Source: Gemmatimonadota bacterium
GTDB taxonomy: Bacteria; Gemmatimonadota; Gemmatimonadetes; Gemmatimonadales; Gemmatimonadaceae
NCBI GenBank assembly: GCA_027622655.1
Contig: JAQBYI010000024.1
Span: forward strand, 1 to 50,426
Length of the DNA: 50,426 bases
Direction: 5' to 3'
Each line of letters starts with the position of its first letter. Position 1 is the first letter of the stretch. The translations under genes were made by a program, and so were the position numbers. Of the stretch, positions 32,784 to 42,931 are shown in pieces. Under the pieces are notes generated by a model, which saw only the letters and a list, made by a program, of their open reading frames with translations, was not told the DNA's origin and made no database searches.

Positions 32784-34217
32784 ATGACTCCTCTACGCCG
32801 CGTCGCCCTCGCCGCGCTCGCCGCCTCCCTGTCGACCGCCGCCTGTACCTCGGCGATTTCCAACGCCGGGGGGCGCTCCTGGGTCGCCGGCGACCACCAC
32901 ATCCATAGCAGGTGGAGTGTTGGTTGGAACACGGATGTGATCCCACCCACTCCCATCATGGGCGGTGACGCGATCTATCCGATCGCCACGAACGCGCTGA
33001 TGGCCAGGAAGTACGGCTTGAGCTGGATGGTCGCGACGGACCACGGGGGACCGAACCACTCGAAGGTGAATCTCGAGATGGCGTATCCGGAATTGGTTGC
33101 GGCGCGCAAGACTGTGCCTGAGGTCATTCAGTTCTACGGCATGGAGTTCGACACTCCAGGCGCGGATCACAGCAGCATCATAGTGCCACACACGCACGAT
33201 GAAGCCGCGAAGCTGCACGAGATCGAATCCGGATTCGCGGCGAGGGAAGCGTGGCCGCCGGACTCGCTCCGAAACACCGAACCGAAGATGCTCGAAGCGC
33301 TCAGCCATATGCGCGACATGGAGCGGCCGCCGGTAGTCATTGCGCACCATCCGTCACGATCGGCCACTGGGATTGGCGTCTACGGTCTGGACGCGCCGGC
33401 CGAACTCAGAGCGTGGAACAATACCGCGCCGAAAGTGGCCGTTGGAATGGAGGGTTCGCCCGGGCATCAGGCGATGGTTTTCCGTGCAGGGGGCGACACG
33501 ATCGCTCCAGGTTCGCGCGGTGGGTACGGCCGGCAGCCTACGATGGGCGGATACGACCAGATGACCGCGAGACTGGGTGGCTTCTGGGATTCAATGCTTG
33601 GTGAGGGGCGTCGCTGGTGGGTGACCGCCAATTCGGACTCGCACGTGAATTGGCGCGAGGGTGGCGCCGATTTCTGGCCGGGTGAGTACTCAAAGACCTA
33701 CGTCTTTGCGGAAAAAGAGCACGACGACATTCTGGACGGTGTGCGAAGCGGACGCATTTTCGTGACGACTGGCGACCTGATTTCCGAACTGTGGGTCGCG
33801 GCCGCGTCCGGCGGTGCCGAGGCTGCGATTGGTGGGGAGCTCGCGGTGGAGTCGGGTGCTGACGTAACGATCACGGTCCGCATCAAGGACCCTGTCGGCC
33901 CGAACTCGCACGGTGATGACCCGACCGTGCGCCGCGTGGACGTGATCGTGGGCGAGGTCAACGGTCATCTGGACGACCCGACCGTGGACACAAATCCGAC
34001 GACAAGGGTGCTCGCTCGGTTTTCGAGCGCGGAGTGGAGCCGTTCGGGCGACTACATCGTCGTCACGACAACCATCCCGGCGCTGGCTCACAACATGTAT
34101 GTACGCATCCGTGGCACAAACACGACCGAACTCGAGCCCCTCGACGACGGCCGTGACGAAGATCCGTGGACAGACCTTTGGTTCTACTCGAACCCGATCT
34201 TCCTCAAGGTGCGGTAG
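32784..34217 (+). CDS. PHP-domain lipoprotein, predicted metal-dependent phosphoesterase
   Basis: 477 residues from ATG 32784. The N terminus is a lipoprotein signal with Cys21 (LSTAACTS). PHP metal ligands begin with GDHHIHS (His39, His41), then WMVATDHGG, a Glu in [17 protein letters not shown], and the final ligands in [10 protein letters not shown]. Residues after ~350 form a beta-rich domain ([25 protein letters not shown]) typical of secreted PHP proteins. It would hydrolyse a phosphoester outside the cytoplasm; the substrate is unknown. It follows the cyanophycinase gene on the same strand by 70 bases. Confidence 0.85.
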   Translation: MTPLRRVALAALAASLSTAACTSAISNAGGRSWVAGDHHIHSRWSVGWNTDVIPPTPIMGGDAIYPIATNALMARKYGLSWMVATDHGGPNHSKVNLEMAYPELVAARKTVPEVIQFYGMEFDTPGADHSSIIVPHTHDEAAKLHEIESGFAAREAWPPDSLRNTEPKMLEALSHMRDMERPPVVIAHHPSRSATGIGVYGLDAPAELRAWNNTAPKVAVGMEGSPGHQAMVFRAGGDTIAPGSRGGYGRQPTMGGYDQMTARLGGFWDSMLGEGRRWWVTANSDSHVNWREGGADFWPGEYSKTYVFAEKEHDDILDGVRSGRIFVTTGDLISELWVAAASGGAEAAIGGELAVESGADVTITVRIKDPVGPNSHGDDPTVRRVDVIVGEVNGHLDDPTVDTNPTTRVLARFSSAEWSRSGDYIVVTTTIPALAHNMYVRIRGTNTTELEPLDDGRDEDPWTDLWFYSNPIFLKVR

Positions 34218-34311
34218 TCCGTTCCCAGGTAGGCGCTCGACGAGATGTGCCAACAGGCGGGACCGTGTTCGCAGCCGAAAACGGACGCGGTTTCCGCTAA
34301 CTTTCGCGCCT

Positions 34312-35889
34312 ATGCAATACGATCCTGACTTTGTCGCGCGGGTGGCCGCCGCCGCCGAACTTCTCGAAGAACTCGCTGTCGACCGGGCACGCCTCATCGA
34401 AGCACCGGCCGACGTTCGCAATCGATTTCTGCGCGCGGCAGGCGAAGTGTCACGCCCCGATGCGATCCGACGTCGCCAGCTGGTGAAAGAAGCCAAGCGA
34501 CAGAAGAAGGCCGATCGTCGCGAATTCATACAGCAGGCGGAAGTGCAGCTCAGCACGGCCGGCATCCGCGAGCTGCGCCGCCAGACGGTGTTCACGACGC
34601 CGAACTACCGCCTGCCCGCGAGCGACGAACAGGAAACCGTCGATGAACCGGGCTTTCGCGAGGCGATCGAGCCGCAGTTCTGCTACGTCTGCAAGAAGTC
34701 GTTCAGCCAACTTCACCATTTCTACGACCAGCTCTGCCCGACCTGTGCCGCATTCAACTATGCCAAGCGTGGCGAGCTCGCGGACCTGAACGGGCGCGTC
34801 GCGTTGCTCACCGGCGGGCGTGTGAAAATCGGCTATCAGGCCGGCATCAAGCTCCTCCGTGCCGGAGCACACCTGATTGTCACCACGAGATTTCCGCGCG
34901 ACTCGGCGGCGCGATACGCTGCCGAGCTGGATTTCGAGCAGTGGGCGCATCGCCTCGAGATATTCGGCTTGGATCTAAGGCACACGCCGAGTGTTGAAGC
35001 GTTCTGCCATCAACTCTGCGAGACCCACAAGCGTCTCGATTTCATCGTGAACAACGCGTGCCAGACCGTTCGGCGCCCGCCGGAGTTCTACCGACACATG
35101 ATGGAACGCGAAACAGCGTCGTTCAGCACGATGCCCGAGCACGCGCGCAAACTCCTTGGCGCATACGAGGGCGTTCGCGCATACAACATGCTTCCCGACA
35201 GCACGCCCACCGGGCGCTCAGTGGATGGGGAGCCTGGCGCCGCCGGTGCCCTTGCCGCGCGACAGCTCGCAGACGTGACCGGGCTGACCCGCGCGGCCGA
35301 GCTGTCGCAGGTTGCGCTGCTGCCGGACGAAGCTGGCCCGCAGGCGCATCTCTTTCCGCAAGGCAAGCTCGACCAGGACTTGCAGCAGATTGATCTCCGC
35401 GACCGCAACTCGTGGCGGATGCTGATGGCCGAAGTGCCCGCTGTGGAGCTGCTCGAAGTGCATCTCGTGAACGCTGTGGCGCCATTCCTGCTGAATGCGA
35501 GACTCAAGCCGCTGATGCTGCGCACATCGAACCGGGACAAGCACATCGTGAACGTGTCGGCTGTTGAGGGGCAGTTCTATCGCCGTTACAAGACCACGCG
35601 GCATCCGCACACGAACATGGCGAAGGCGGCGCTCAACATGATGACACGCACGTCGGCGGCGGACTACTACACCGATGGCATTCATATGAATGCCGTGGAC
35701 ACTGGCTGGGTGACCGACGAGGACACCGTCGAGATTGCGGCGCGGAAAGTCGTGGACCATCGGTTCCACCCGCCGCTCGACATCGTGGATGGCGCCGCGC
35801 GGATTGTCGATCCCATCATCGCGGGGATCAACACGGGTCAGCATGTGTGGGGCAAGTTCCTCAAGGACTACGAACCGACTGACTGGTAG
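34312..35889 (+). CDS. SDR-family oxidoreductase with N-terminal zinc knuckle
   Basis: 525 residues from ATG 34312. The first ~120 residues are helical and basic. Cys124, Cys127, Cys142 and Cys145 (CYVC...CPTC) form a probable zinc knuckle. The Rossmann motif is [19 protein letters not shown] (167 onward), then DLRH and NNAC. The catalytic segment reads NVSAVEGQF, then HTNMAKAAL: the active-site Lys is kept, but the Tyr of YxxxK is Thr. A long insert (about 265-370) separates NNAC from the active site. Family relatives exist in eukaryotes and bacteria, but no reaction is known to me. Classical SDR chemistry is doubtful. Confidence 0.82.
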   Translation: MQYDPDFVARVAAAAELLEELAVDRARLIEAPADVRNRFLRAAGEVSRPDAIRRRQLVKEAKRQKKADRREFIQQAEVQLSTAGIRELRRQTVFTTPNYRLPASDEQETVDEPGFREAIEPQFCYVCKKSFSQLHHFYDQLCPTCAAFNYAKRGELADLNGRVALLTGGRVKIGYQAGIKLLRAGAHLIVTTRFPRDSAARYAAELDFEQWAHRLEIFGLDLRHTPSVEAFCHQLCETHKRLDFIVNNACQTVRRPPEFYRHMMERETASFSTMPEHARKLLGAYEGVRAYNMLPDSTPTGRSVDGEPGAAGALAARQLADVTGLTRAAELSQVALLPDEAGPQAHLFPQGKLDQDLQQIDLRDRNSWRMLMAEVPAVELLEVHLVNAVAPFLLNARLKPLMLRTSNRDKHIVNVSAVEGQFYRRYKTTRHPHTNMAKAALNMMTRTSAADYYTDGIHMNAVDTGWVTDEDTVEIAARKVVDHRFHPPLDIVDGAARIVDPIIAGINTGQHVWGKFLKDYEPTDW

Positions 35890-35902
35890 ACTGCGATAGT
35901 CA

Positions 35903-38293
35903 CTACATGCGGAACAGGTAGCTCAGTTTGACGAAGAATCCGTCGCTCGTTCGCTCGAGATCGGTAGGCCTGAACTGCTCGCTGCCGAGGCTCGCCCCGT
36001 AGCCCATGAACATCACGGTGCCCGGGCTCGGCTGGTACGAAAAGAGCCAGTCGGTGCGTAGCCCGCCGCGGTTCACGGGAGCGGCCGGCCGGTATCCGGT
36101 GGCCGTACGAATCAGGATCGGGCTCTCGGTGCGCGAATCGTCGCGCAACGCGTCAACCTTGAGTCCGTCGTATTGTCCGACGAACCGCACGAAGATCGGG
36201 CGCGAGACCTGGTATTCGAGCTTCACCCGCGGAATGGATCGCAGCCGCACGAGCGACCGGTCGGTCTTGCGATAAACGCGCTGTTCCAGCCAGCGCCCGT
36301 TGACTCGCACCTTGCCTGTGGGGCGCCAGTCGGCTTCGACGGTGGAATAGAGAATCAACGCCGACGACCACTCGTCAAAGTTGTCGTCCTGGCCGGCGGT
36401 CAGGTTTCCGCTTGCCGCGAATGTCTTCCACTGCGGCGTGCCGAGTCGGAGGTCCACGCCGAAATTGGTCAACCGGTCGGTTCCGGTGAAAGGCACGGTG
36501 TCGCGCACCGTGCCATTGGCCAGACGCCGCTCGACATAGTAGTTGGTGTAAAGTGAAGTCGGGTACTTGAACGTTTCGGTCCAGGTATACACCGTGGCAT
36601 TCCAGCCACCGCGAAGCCGCGCCGTCGTTTGCGTATTCACCTTGATATCGTTGGGCTCGGTGCCCTCTACGAATCGATCCCACTCCCACGTGTTGTCAAA
36701 AATCGGTGTGAACTGGATCGATTCGAATACGCTGCTCTTCGGGAACCAGGTGCGTCGCGGAATGAAGACCGCGCGGGCGATTCCGGTACGCGGGAGAAAG
36801 CCGCTCGCGGCCTCGAACTCCGGGTGGATGCCTTCGAACACGAGGTTGAAGCCAGTCTCGCGGCCGGTGCGCGTCAACGTGAAGTCAAACAGCGGGCCTC
36901 CGTTGGCGCTCGATCCGGCGGCGCTCGAAAGGTTTCCCGCCACCTGACTGTTGAGAACGTGGCGCTTGCCGAGCAGGAGCCGCGAGTCGAATCCGAGAAC
37001 ACGGCTATAGTCGGCGCCTTGCATCCGGTCGGTGTACACGAGGCCCACGTTGGACTGCGGGCCCACGTCGCGCCGCAGGCGCAACAGGTTATACGCCGGA
37101 TCCACGCGTCCGGGCGACGCGGTCGCCGCGTCATCAATGGCGGAGAGCACGCCCACGTTCATTCCGCCGAGCTTTCCGCTGAGCTTGGCCGCCGCCTTGG
37201 GTGAGACAATGCGACGCGTGTAGATCAGCGAATTCGGAACCTGGAAATTCTCGTTCGCCTCGAGAAAGAACGGCCGCTTTTCGGGAAAGGAAATCGCCTG
37301 GCGCGGGTCGTAGATCGTCTGGCCGACATCAGATTCGACCTGCGAGAAGTCAGGATTGGCCGTCGCGTTGAGTGACATGTTCGGTGTCACACCCCAGCGA
37401 ACCGTTCCGCCAAACTCAGGATCGTCGCGGCGGTACTGCCACGACCGATCAGTCGTGCTCCTGGGCCCGCCGCGGCTGACAGCCGTCATCACGGGATTCG
37501 CCTCGAGCACGAGGCCACGCTTCAGGCCGGTCAGGCCGGTAAACGTGCCGCTCTGCGTGAGGAACGACGGCGCGCCCCGCTCGGCCGGCGTCCACGATTG
37601 GATGTGACCTGAGTGCGTCACGCGACGGAGCACTTGCACTCCCCACTGCTGAATATCCGTCTGCTGGTAGCGAATGTTCTTGAACGGGATCCGAACCTCG
37701 ATCTCGTAACCGTCCGGCGTCACGCGACCCTTCGACTCAAAGATGAAGTCCGGGCTGAGGTCGGCGCCGTGTTGGCCGTCGGTAAGCGTGCCGTCGGCCT
37801 GCACGCCAAGGGGGTTGGCGGAAAAGACGAGCGCCCGACGACGGTCGTTGAACGTGTCGAGTATCAACTGGATGTGATCGTTGCTGCCGATCTTGTCGCG
37901 ATCGGCCAGCGTCGCGACAACGGTCCCGTGACGCTCGAACGCTCGAATCCCGAAGTAGATCGCGTAGTCTGTGTACAGGACGAGTACTTCAGTTGAGTCA
38001 TCGGCGGGCTGCCGGTCGACGGGCTCGAACTGCGAGAAGCCGGTCAGCATCGAAGCGCCGCTCCACGCTTCCTCGTCGAGGTGTCCGTCAATCTTGAAGT
38101 CGGCTTGCACCTTTGGCACCTGAACGTCCAGCTGGCCAGCGCGCCCGTTGTAGCTGTTTTGGGCGCTCGCAGCGCCGCCGGCGGGCGGATTCGTGCGCGC
38201 GCCGCTGCCGGAGGGCGCACCCGGACTCTGTGCGCTGATTGGTCCGGCGGCTACGGCCGTGGCGAACGCAACGATGAACAGTCTGGCGGTCAT
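35903..38293 (-). CDS. DUF5916 protein: CBM9-like domain plus outer-membrane beta-barrel-like region
   Basis: ATG 38293 gives 796 residues with a signal peptide (LFIVAFATAVAAGPISAQ); TTG 38299 is a poorer start. Residues 65-215 form a carbohydrate-binding-module-9-like domain (FKIDGHLDEEAW, IYFGIRAFE, YEIEVRIPFKNIRY). The rest is the DUF5916 region with FPEKRPFFLEANENF, many alternating aromatic strands and the terminal Phe-containing strand FFVKLSYLFRM, typical of outer-membrane barrels. Such proteins are common in Gemmatimonadota, Bacteroidota and Acidobacteriota. Function is unknown; surface binding of a glycan or peptide is inferred. Confidence 0.87.
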   Translation of the reverse strand: MTARLFIVAFATAVAAGPISAQSPGAPSGSGARTNPPAGGAASAQNSYNGRAGQLDVQVPKVQADFKIDGHLDEEAWSGASMLTGFSQFEPVDRQPADDSTEVLVLYTDYAIYFGIRAFERHGTVVATLADRDKIGSNDHIQLILDTFNDRRRALVFSANPLGVQADGTLTDGQHGADLSPDFIFESKGRVTPDGYEIEVRIPFKNIRYQQTDIQQWGVQVLRRVTHSGHIQSWTPAERGAPSFLTQSGTFTGLTGLKRGLVLEANPVMTAVSRGGPRSTTDRSWQYRRDDPEFGGTVRWGVTPNMSLNATANPDFSQVESDVGQTIYDPRQAISFPEKRPFFLEANENFQVPNSLIYTRRIVSPKAAAKLSGKLGGMNVGVLSAIDDAATASPGRVDPAYNLLRLRRDVGPQSNVGLVYTDRMQGADYSRVLGFDSRLLLGKRHVLNSQVAGNLSSAAGSSANGGPLFDFTLTRTGRETGFNLVFEGIHPEFEAASGFLPRTGIARAVFIPRRTWFPKSSVFESIQFTPIFDNTWEWDRFVEGTEPNDIKVNTQTTARLRGGWNATVYTWTETFKYPTSLYTNYYVERRLANGTVRDTVPFTGTDRLTNFGVDLRLGTPQWKTFAASGNLTAGQDDNFDEWSSALILYSTVEADWRPTGKVRVNGRWLEQRVYRKTDRSLVRLRSIPRVKLEYQVSRPIFVRFVGQYDGLKVDALRDDSRTESPILIRTATGYRPAAPVNRGGLRTDWLFSYQPSPGTVMFMGYGASLGSEQFRPTDLERTSDGFFVKLSYLFRM

Positions 38294-38345
38294 GCGCAAA
38301 GAACCTCAGGTGATGTGAGCAGCAACTGGCACTCGGAATCTCGGC

Positions 38346-38450
38346 CTACGCAAGGAGGACAGCAGCCAAGCGCTCTATGTCGCGCTCGGTGTTGAATATG
38401 GCCGGTGAGATTCGCATCAGGCGTGGTTACACGCCGATTCGATGAGATGT
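38346..38450 (-). pseudogene. C-terminal remnant of a class V aminotransferase
   Basis: On the minus strand, upstream of DUF5916, the codons ending at TAG (38346-38348) read PRLMRISPAIFNTERDI then ERLAAVLLA. This is the classic end of class V aminotransferases / cysteine-desulfurase-like proteins (vRiSPxxFNTexDidrL). An in-frame TAA precedes PRL, and upstream of it only a few plausible residues (HRIGV) are seen. The body of the gene is absent, and the kinase gene begins at 38565 on the other strand. This is a decayed or truncated gene. The remaining 38451-38564 bases show nothing else. Confidence 0.65.
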
Positions 38451-38564
38451 CATTGCCAACTGAGACACCAGGACTGTTTCTGGCGAGCCCATACCCGGCC
38501 GCCTTGCGGTAAGGACAGGCCGGTGGAGTGAAACGACTTCGTTCCCGGTCTCGTAGGGGCGACA

Positions 38565-40022
38565 ATGGACAAGCTTGAAGACCGGCTGCAGTCACATCTC
38601 GGAACGGCATATCGCATCCAGGTCGAGCTTGGCGGTGGCGGGATGTCGCGCGTGTTCGTTGCCGAGGAGGTGGCGCTTGCACGCCCCGTCGTGATCAAGC
38701 TGTTGCACCCCACACTGGCGGCGACGGTTTCTGCCGAACGATTCCAGCGGGAAATCCTGGTCGTCGCCAGCCTGAACCATCCGAACATCGTTCCGGTGCT
38801 GTCGGCTGGAGACGTCGGCGGTCTGCCGTATTTCACCATGCCGTTCATTGAAGGCGAGTCGCTTCGCGCGCGGATCACACGCGGACCGCTCTCCGTACGT
38901 GAAGCCCTCGGCGTGCTGAAAGACGTCGCGCGGGCACTAGCCTACGCACACAACGCGGGCATCGTGCATCGCGACATCAAGCCGGCAAACATTCTTCTTA
39001 CAGGATCGGCTGCCGTGGTGGCAGATTTCGGCGTCGCGAAGGCCGTGTCCGCCGCACGCGATCGCGGTGTAGTCAGCGGTACGGCAATCACCGGTATCGG
39101 GATCTCGCTGGGCACTCCCCAGTACATGGCGCCTGAGCAGGCAGCCGCCGATCCGAACGCCGATCATCGCGTGGACTTGTATGCCCTCGGGATCATCGCG
39201 TATGAAATGCTGACCGGTTCGCCGCCGTTCTACGGCCGCACGCCGCAGGCGCTCCTCGCGGCGCAGCTCACCGAGCTGCCGAAGCCCGTGGCGTCGCGGC
39301 GCAACGATATTCCGGTCGGCTTGGCGAGTCTCGTAATGCAGTGTCTCGAGAAGAATCCAACGGACAGGCCTCGAAACGTCGCTGACGTCGTGCGAATGCT
39401 GGAATCGCCCGATACGATTTCCGGGCCGGTCGCCAGATCGCCGCGGGCTGCGAGCATGCTACTTCGCAGGCGTCTACAGGCGGCGGCGTACGTTGGGATT
39501 CCATCGGCTCTGGCGATCGCGGCCGTGCTGTGGGGGCTGGCCCCGTCAAAAGCGGCCGACGCTGACACCGGCGCACCGGCGGTTCCGGCGGCTTTGGTGG
39601 CTTCGGCGTCTGCTTCGGCGTCTGGAGCGGCGGCTGTGGGGGCTATGGCGGCTGCGGAACTTCGCACGGTTGCGATCGTGACGGACGGAGCGATCGGTGC
39701 CGGCAGTGGTGACGTTGCCGCCGGAATCGTGGCGGCGCTCGAACCGGGATTCTCCGGCGGTGGCTATCGCGTGACCGTGGTGCGGGCTGGCTCCTTGCCG
39801 CCGACAGACAGCACGACGCTCGTCGTGCATCTCACTGTGCAGCGTGAAGGCGACCGGGCACGTGCGACGCTGAGGATGACACGCGGTTCCAGCGCCGACG
39901 CGGTCTGGTCGGATCGATTCGACTTCGCGGTGGCGCAGTCGTTCGAGGCTCAGGATTCGATGGTCGCCCGGGCCATTGGGGCAGCCCAGAGGACAGCGAA
40001 AAGCGCGTCAGGCATGCGCTGA
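38565..40022 (+). CDS. Hanks-type Ser/Thr protein kinase, membrane-anchored
   Basis: 485 residues. The kinase domain (18-285) has the Gly loop LGGGGMSRVF, Lys45, Glu in FQREI, the catalytic HRDIKPAN (135-142), ADFGVAK with Asp154, the activation segment GTPQYMAPEQ and the Asp in DLYALGIIAYEMLTG. One membrane helix lies near 313-331 (AAYVGIPSALAIAAVLWGL), followed by an Ala/Ser-rich linker. The ~140-residue extracytoplasmic part (LRTVAIVTDGAIG, LVVHLTVQREGDRA) resembles a shortened TolB-like or FlgO-like sensor rather than PASTA repeats. All catalytic residues are present. Neighbouring genes do not show the substrate. Confidence 0.93.
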   Translation: MDKLEDRLQSHLGTAYRIQVELGGGGMSRVFVAEEVALARPVVIKLLHPTLAATVSAERFQREILVVASLNHPNIVPVLSAGDVGGLPYFTMPFIEGESLRARITRGPLSVREALGVLKDVARALAYAHNAGIVHRDIKPANILLTGSAAVVADFGVAKAVSAARDRGVVSGTAITGIGISLGTPQYMAPEQAAADPNADHRVDLYALGIIAYEMLTGSPPFYGRTPQALLAAQLTELPKPVASRRNDIPVGLASLVMQCLEKNPTDRPRNVADVVRMLESPDTISGPVARSPRAASMLLRRRLQAAAYVGIPSALAIAAVLWGLAPSKAADADTGAPAVPAALVASASASASGAAAVGAMAAAELRTVAIVTDGAIGAGSGDVAAGIVAALEPGFSGGGYRVTVVRAGSLPPTDSTTLVVHLTVQREGDRARATLRMTRGSSADAVWSDRFDFAVAQSFEAQDSMVARAIGAAQRTAKSASGMR

Positions 40023-40093
40023 GCAGCATCGTCGCTCGCCGGGCCAAGGTGGCACGGATCGTCCGGCGGCCGCGGCGTTAGGTTCCAGTTCCA

Positions 40094-40576
40094 ATGAAAC
40101 CGCGTCCGATCGTCCGGGCAATCTTCGTCGCCGCGTGCGCCTGCGCCTGCGCCGGCGCGTCGGTCGCGGCCACCACGGCCGCCGCGCAAGTTGTCACTCC
40201 CGCCGATTCGGTGTCGCCGCCCGCTCACCTGCTCGGGCGGTTCTCCGACGACTACGGCAGCCGGTACGAGATTTCGCGGACAGAATGGAAGCAGGGCTCA
40301 GGCGCTCGCTATCACATACTTCGGTGGAACATCGCCGAGCGGTATCTCATAGCACAGAACGATTCGGCCAATCCCGGAGACGGCGGGCTCTGGACCCGCA
40401 TCGATTGGGTGGAGCTATCCGGGATGCCGCCCTACCAGTGGGCTTATTGCTACAGCGCCTACAACTCGCCGAGCGCCGCCGTTGCCGATACCGTGAGCCT
40501 TGCAAACCGTGCCGAGCCGCGAACCGGCTGCAACGGGTTCCCGTTCTCGAGGATGCAGCCGGCATCACTCCCATGA
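40094..40576 (+). CDS. Secreted small protein, function unknown
   Basis: 160 residues with a signal peptide (IVRAIFVAACACACAGASVAATTAAAQ). The mature part is short and aromatic-rich: LGRFSDDYGSRYEISRTEW, YHILRWNIAERYLIAQND, TRIDWVELSGMPPYQWAYCYSAY, ending with a second cysteine (TGCNGFPFSRM). Two cysteines could form a disulfide. It sits 71 bases after the kinase and 9 bases before the cysteine-synthase-like gene on the same strand, so it may share their transcript. I do not recognise the family. Confidence 0.75.
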   Translation: MKPRPIVRAIFVAACACACAGASVAATTAAAQVVTPADSVSPPAHLLGRFSDDYGSRYEISRTEWKQGSGARYHILRWNIAERYLIAQNDSANPGDGGLWTRIDWVELSGMPPYQWAYCYSAYNSPSAAVADTVSLANRAEPRTGCNGFPFSRMQPASLP

Positions 40577-40585
40577 GACCGTTTC

Positions 40586-41551
40586 ATGCCTGATCGAGCC
40601 ATCGCCAACAGTGTGCTCGACCTGATCGGCAACACGCCCTGTGTTTCCCTCACTGCGCTTGCCGCCGGTACCGGTTGCCGGATTCTCGTGAAGCTCGAGT
40701 CCGCCAACCCTGGGCTCAGCGTGAAGGACCGTGCGGCAAACCAGATCATCGCCGACGCCGAGCGCACCGGCGTCCTAAAGCCCGGCGCGACGGTGATCGA
40801 GCGCACGAGCGGAAACATGGGCACGGGGCTCGCGCTCGCCTGCCTGCGGCGCGGATACAAGCTCGTGGTCGTGATGTCGAGCGGCAACAGCGTCGAACGC
40901 CGGCAGATGATCGCAGCACTCGGAGCGAAGATCGTCCTGGTGCCTCAGGTCACGGGAGGTCCGGGTGAAGTCACCGGAGCCGATCTCCTGGAGGTCGAGA
41001 AAGTCACGGATGCGCTGACCAAGAAACTGAAGGCCTTTCGCGCCGACCAGTTCAAGAACGTGAGCAGCGTGCGGGCACACGAACTGGGTACCGGCCCCGA
41101 ACTCTGGGCGCAGGCCAAGGGCAAGATCGACGTTTTCGTGTCGGTTGTCGGTTCGTCGGGCACCTTCACGGGGGTTTCTCGATTCCTGAAACGGAAGAAA
41201 CCGACCTTGCGGTGCTATGTAGTCGAGCCCAAGAACGCCGCGATCCTTTCGGGCAAGAAGCGCGTTGCCGGCCGGCACAAGCTGCAGGGCCTCGGTTATA
41301 TGGAAGTCCCGCAGTTGTTCGACCGGTCGCTCGTGGACGGATACCTCACCGTGACTGACACGGAGGCGGTCCGCACCGCCCGGCAGCTCGCGAAGCTCGA
41401 GGGGATTCTCTGCGGCTTTACGTCCGGCGGGAATGTCGCAGCCGCGCTGCGCATTGCGCGCGAAGCCAAGCGTCCGCTTACCATCGCCACGGTGATAACC
41501 GACTCAGGATTGAAATACCTGAGCACAGATCTGTTCCCGATCCCGAGATAA
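40586..41551 (+). CDS. Cysteine-synthase-family PLP enzyme
   Basis: Fold-type II beta-substitution enzyme, 321 residues. PLP-binding Lys47 lies in GLSVKDRAA. The substrate loop reads TSGNMGTG (74-81; canonical TSGNTG), the phosphate-binding loop GSSGTFTG (canonical GTGGT), and Ser/Gly residues close the site in CGFTSGGNVAAAL. It probably makes cysteine from O-acetylserine or O-phosphoserine and sulfide. The Thr-to-Met change in the substrate loop could mean a different acceptor. There is no cysE or sulfate-assimilation gene nearby. It converges on the amidohydrolase (45 bases). Confidence 0.87.
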   Translation: MPDRAIANSVLDLIGNTPCVSLTALAAGTGCRILVKLESANPGLSVKDRAANQIIADAERTGVLKPGATVIERTSGNMGTGLALACLRRGYKLVVVMSSGNSVERRQMIAALGAKIVLVPQVTGGPGEVTGADLLEVEKVTDALTKKLKAFRADQFKNVSSVRAHELGTGPELWAQAKGKIDVFVSVVGSSGTFTGVSRFLKRKKPTLRCYVVEPKNAAILSGKKRVAGRHKLQGLGYMEVPQLFDRSLVDGYLTVTDTEAVRTARQLAKLEGILCGFTSGGNVAAALRIAREAKRPLTIATVITDSGLKYLSTDLFPIPR

Positions 41552-41596
41552 GCGCGGTAGAGGGCGGTGTTTATTTCGTCACGACGTTCGAGCCAC

Positions 41597-42931
41597 TTAC
41601 CTCGATCCGCCGCTCCCACGATTCACGGGCAGATCCAGCTTCGTGCGATCGACGATCTGTCCACCCTTGAACACCATGTCGATCTTCGCCGCGTTCATGA
41701 TGTCCTGAAGCGGATCGGCGGCGAGCAGAACCAGGTCGGCCAGCTTCCCGCGTTCGATTGATCCCAGATCGCGTTCGCGGCCGAGGAAAACCGCGGCGTT
41801 GAGCGTGCCGATCTTGATGGCATCCAACGCGGATATGCCGCCGCTCACCATGAGTTCCAGCTCACGGTGTGACGCCGGGCCGCTGGACTGGTCGGAGCCG
41901 AGCGAAATTATTCCGCCGGCTGCGTGAATCTGCCGCAGATTTTCCTGACAGACCGGTGTCATCACCTTCATCCACGTCGTCCAGCTGCGCGCGGCGTAAC
42001 CGTCGCGTACCGTGGTCTTGAGTCGCTGTATGGCGTCTGGTTCGTACACGTCCTGATAGAGTTTCTGGTCGAGAAACTCGGGATGCTCAACGAGTCGGCT
42101 GTACCCTTCGCCAATCGTGAGCGTCGACGCCATGGGCGTTTGCGTGCTCGCCATCAACTTGATGAAGCCATCGCTGATTGGTCCCTGAATGATGGGATGC
42201 GCCAGTGTCGTGAGTCCGGCGGCGATGGCCTGCGTGGCGCGATACTCGTGCGAGATGTGAACGGTGGTTCTGATTCCGTGATCGTTGAAATACTTCGACG
42301 CCTTGGACATCAGCGCTGAATCGAGCAGCGGAATGAGCGGACGCGTTCCCCATCCGTGCTCATCGAAGGTGAACTTCACCATGTCAGGCTTGCGTGCGAT
42401 GTGAGCGTCGAGCTTGGGAATCGCTTCCGGCCACGAGGTGATCAGAGTGCCGGTGCTGCGGCCGCCGTGGCCGCCGGGTGTGGTGACGAGACCGCCGGTG
42501 GCCAGTATTCGCGGACTGGCGATGGAGCCGGCGCGTTCCCGGTCGCGAAGGCCAAAGATGTAGTCGGGATCGTTGCCCGCGTCGAATACCGTGGTGAAGC
42601 CGCTGTACAAATAGCCGTGCAGCGCGCGCATGCCTGCCTGTTCGTTTCGGCTGTTTCCCGTCAGGTGGATGTGCACGTCGATCAAACCGGGGATCAGAAA
42701 CCTTCCGCGCCCATCGATGCGGGTGGCGCCCTGCGGCGCAGTGATCGGCCCGGCTGCGACCTGAGTGATTCGGTCGCCTTGAATGAGCACCGATGCGCCG
42801 ACCATTGGTGCGCGCCCGGTGCCGTCTATCAAGGTCACGTCGTGAATCAGTATCGCCGACTGCTGCGCAGTGAGCGGCGCGGCGGCGAGCGCCAGCATCG
42901 TCAGCGCAAGTCCGAGGGCAATACGCTTCAC
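41597..42931 (-). CDS. Secreted amidohydrolase (imidazolonepropionase-like)
   Basis: AAAGGAG seven bases before GTG 42931 decides the start, giving 444 residues; earlier in-frame ATGs add sequence before the signal peptide. A signal (IALGLALTMLALAAAPLTAQ) is followed by the small beta domain. The metal-binding GLIDVHIHL has His87 and His89; other ligands fit TVHISHEY and AHPI, and the Asp is in SLGSDQSSG. The end ERGKLADLVLLAADPL is typical of the superfamily. It hydrolyses C-N bonds in an unknown compound, perhaps a cyclic dipeptide or hydantoin-like substrate, in the periplasm. Confidence 0.88.
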   Translation of the reverse strand: MKRIALGLALTMLALAAAPLTAQQSAILIHDVTLIDGTGRAPMVGASVLIQGDRITQVAAGPITAPQGATRIDGRGRFLIPGLIDVHIHLTGNSRNEQAGMRALHGYLYSGFTTVFDAGNDPDYIFGLRDRERAGSIASPRILATGGLVTTPGGHGGRSTGTLITSWPEAIPKLDAHIARKPDMVKFTFDEHGWGTRPLIPLLDSALMSKASKYFNDHGIRTTVHISHEYRATQAIAAGLTTLAHPIIQGPISDGFIKLMASTQTPMASTLTIGEGYSRLVEHPEFLDQKLYQDVYEPDAIQRLKTTVRDGYAARSWTTWMKVMTPVCQENLRQIHAAGGIISLGSDQSSGPASHRELELMVSGGISALDAIKIGTLNAAVFLGRERDLGSIERGKLADLVLLAADPLQDIMNAAKIDMVFKGGQIVDRTKLDLPVNRGSGGSR

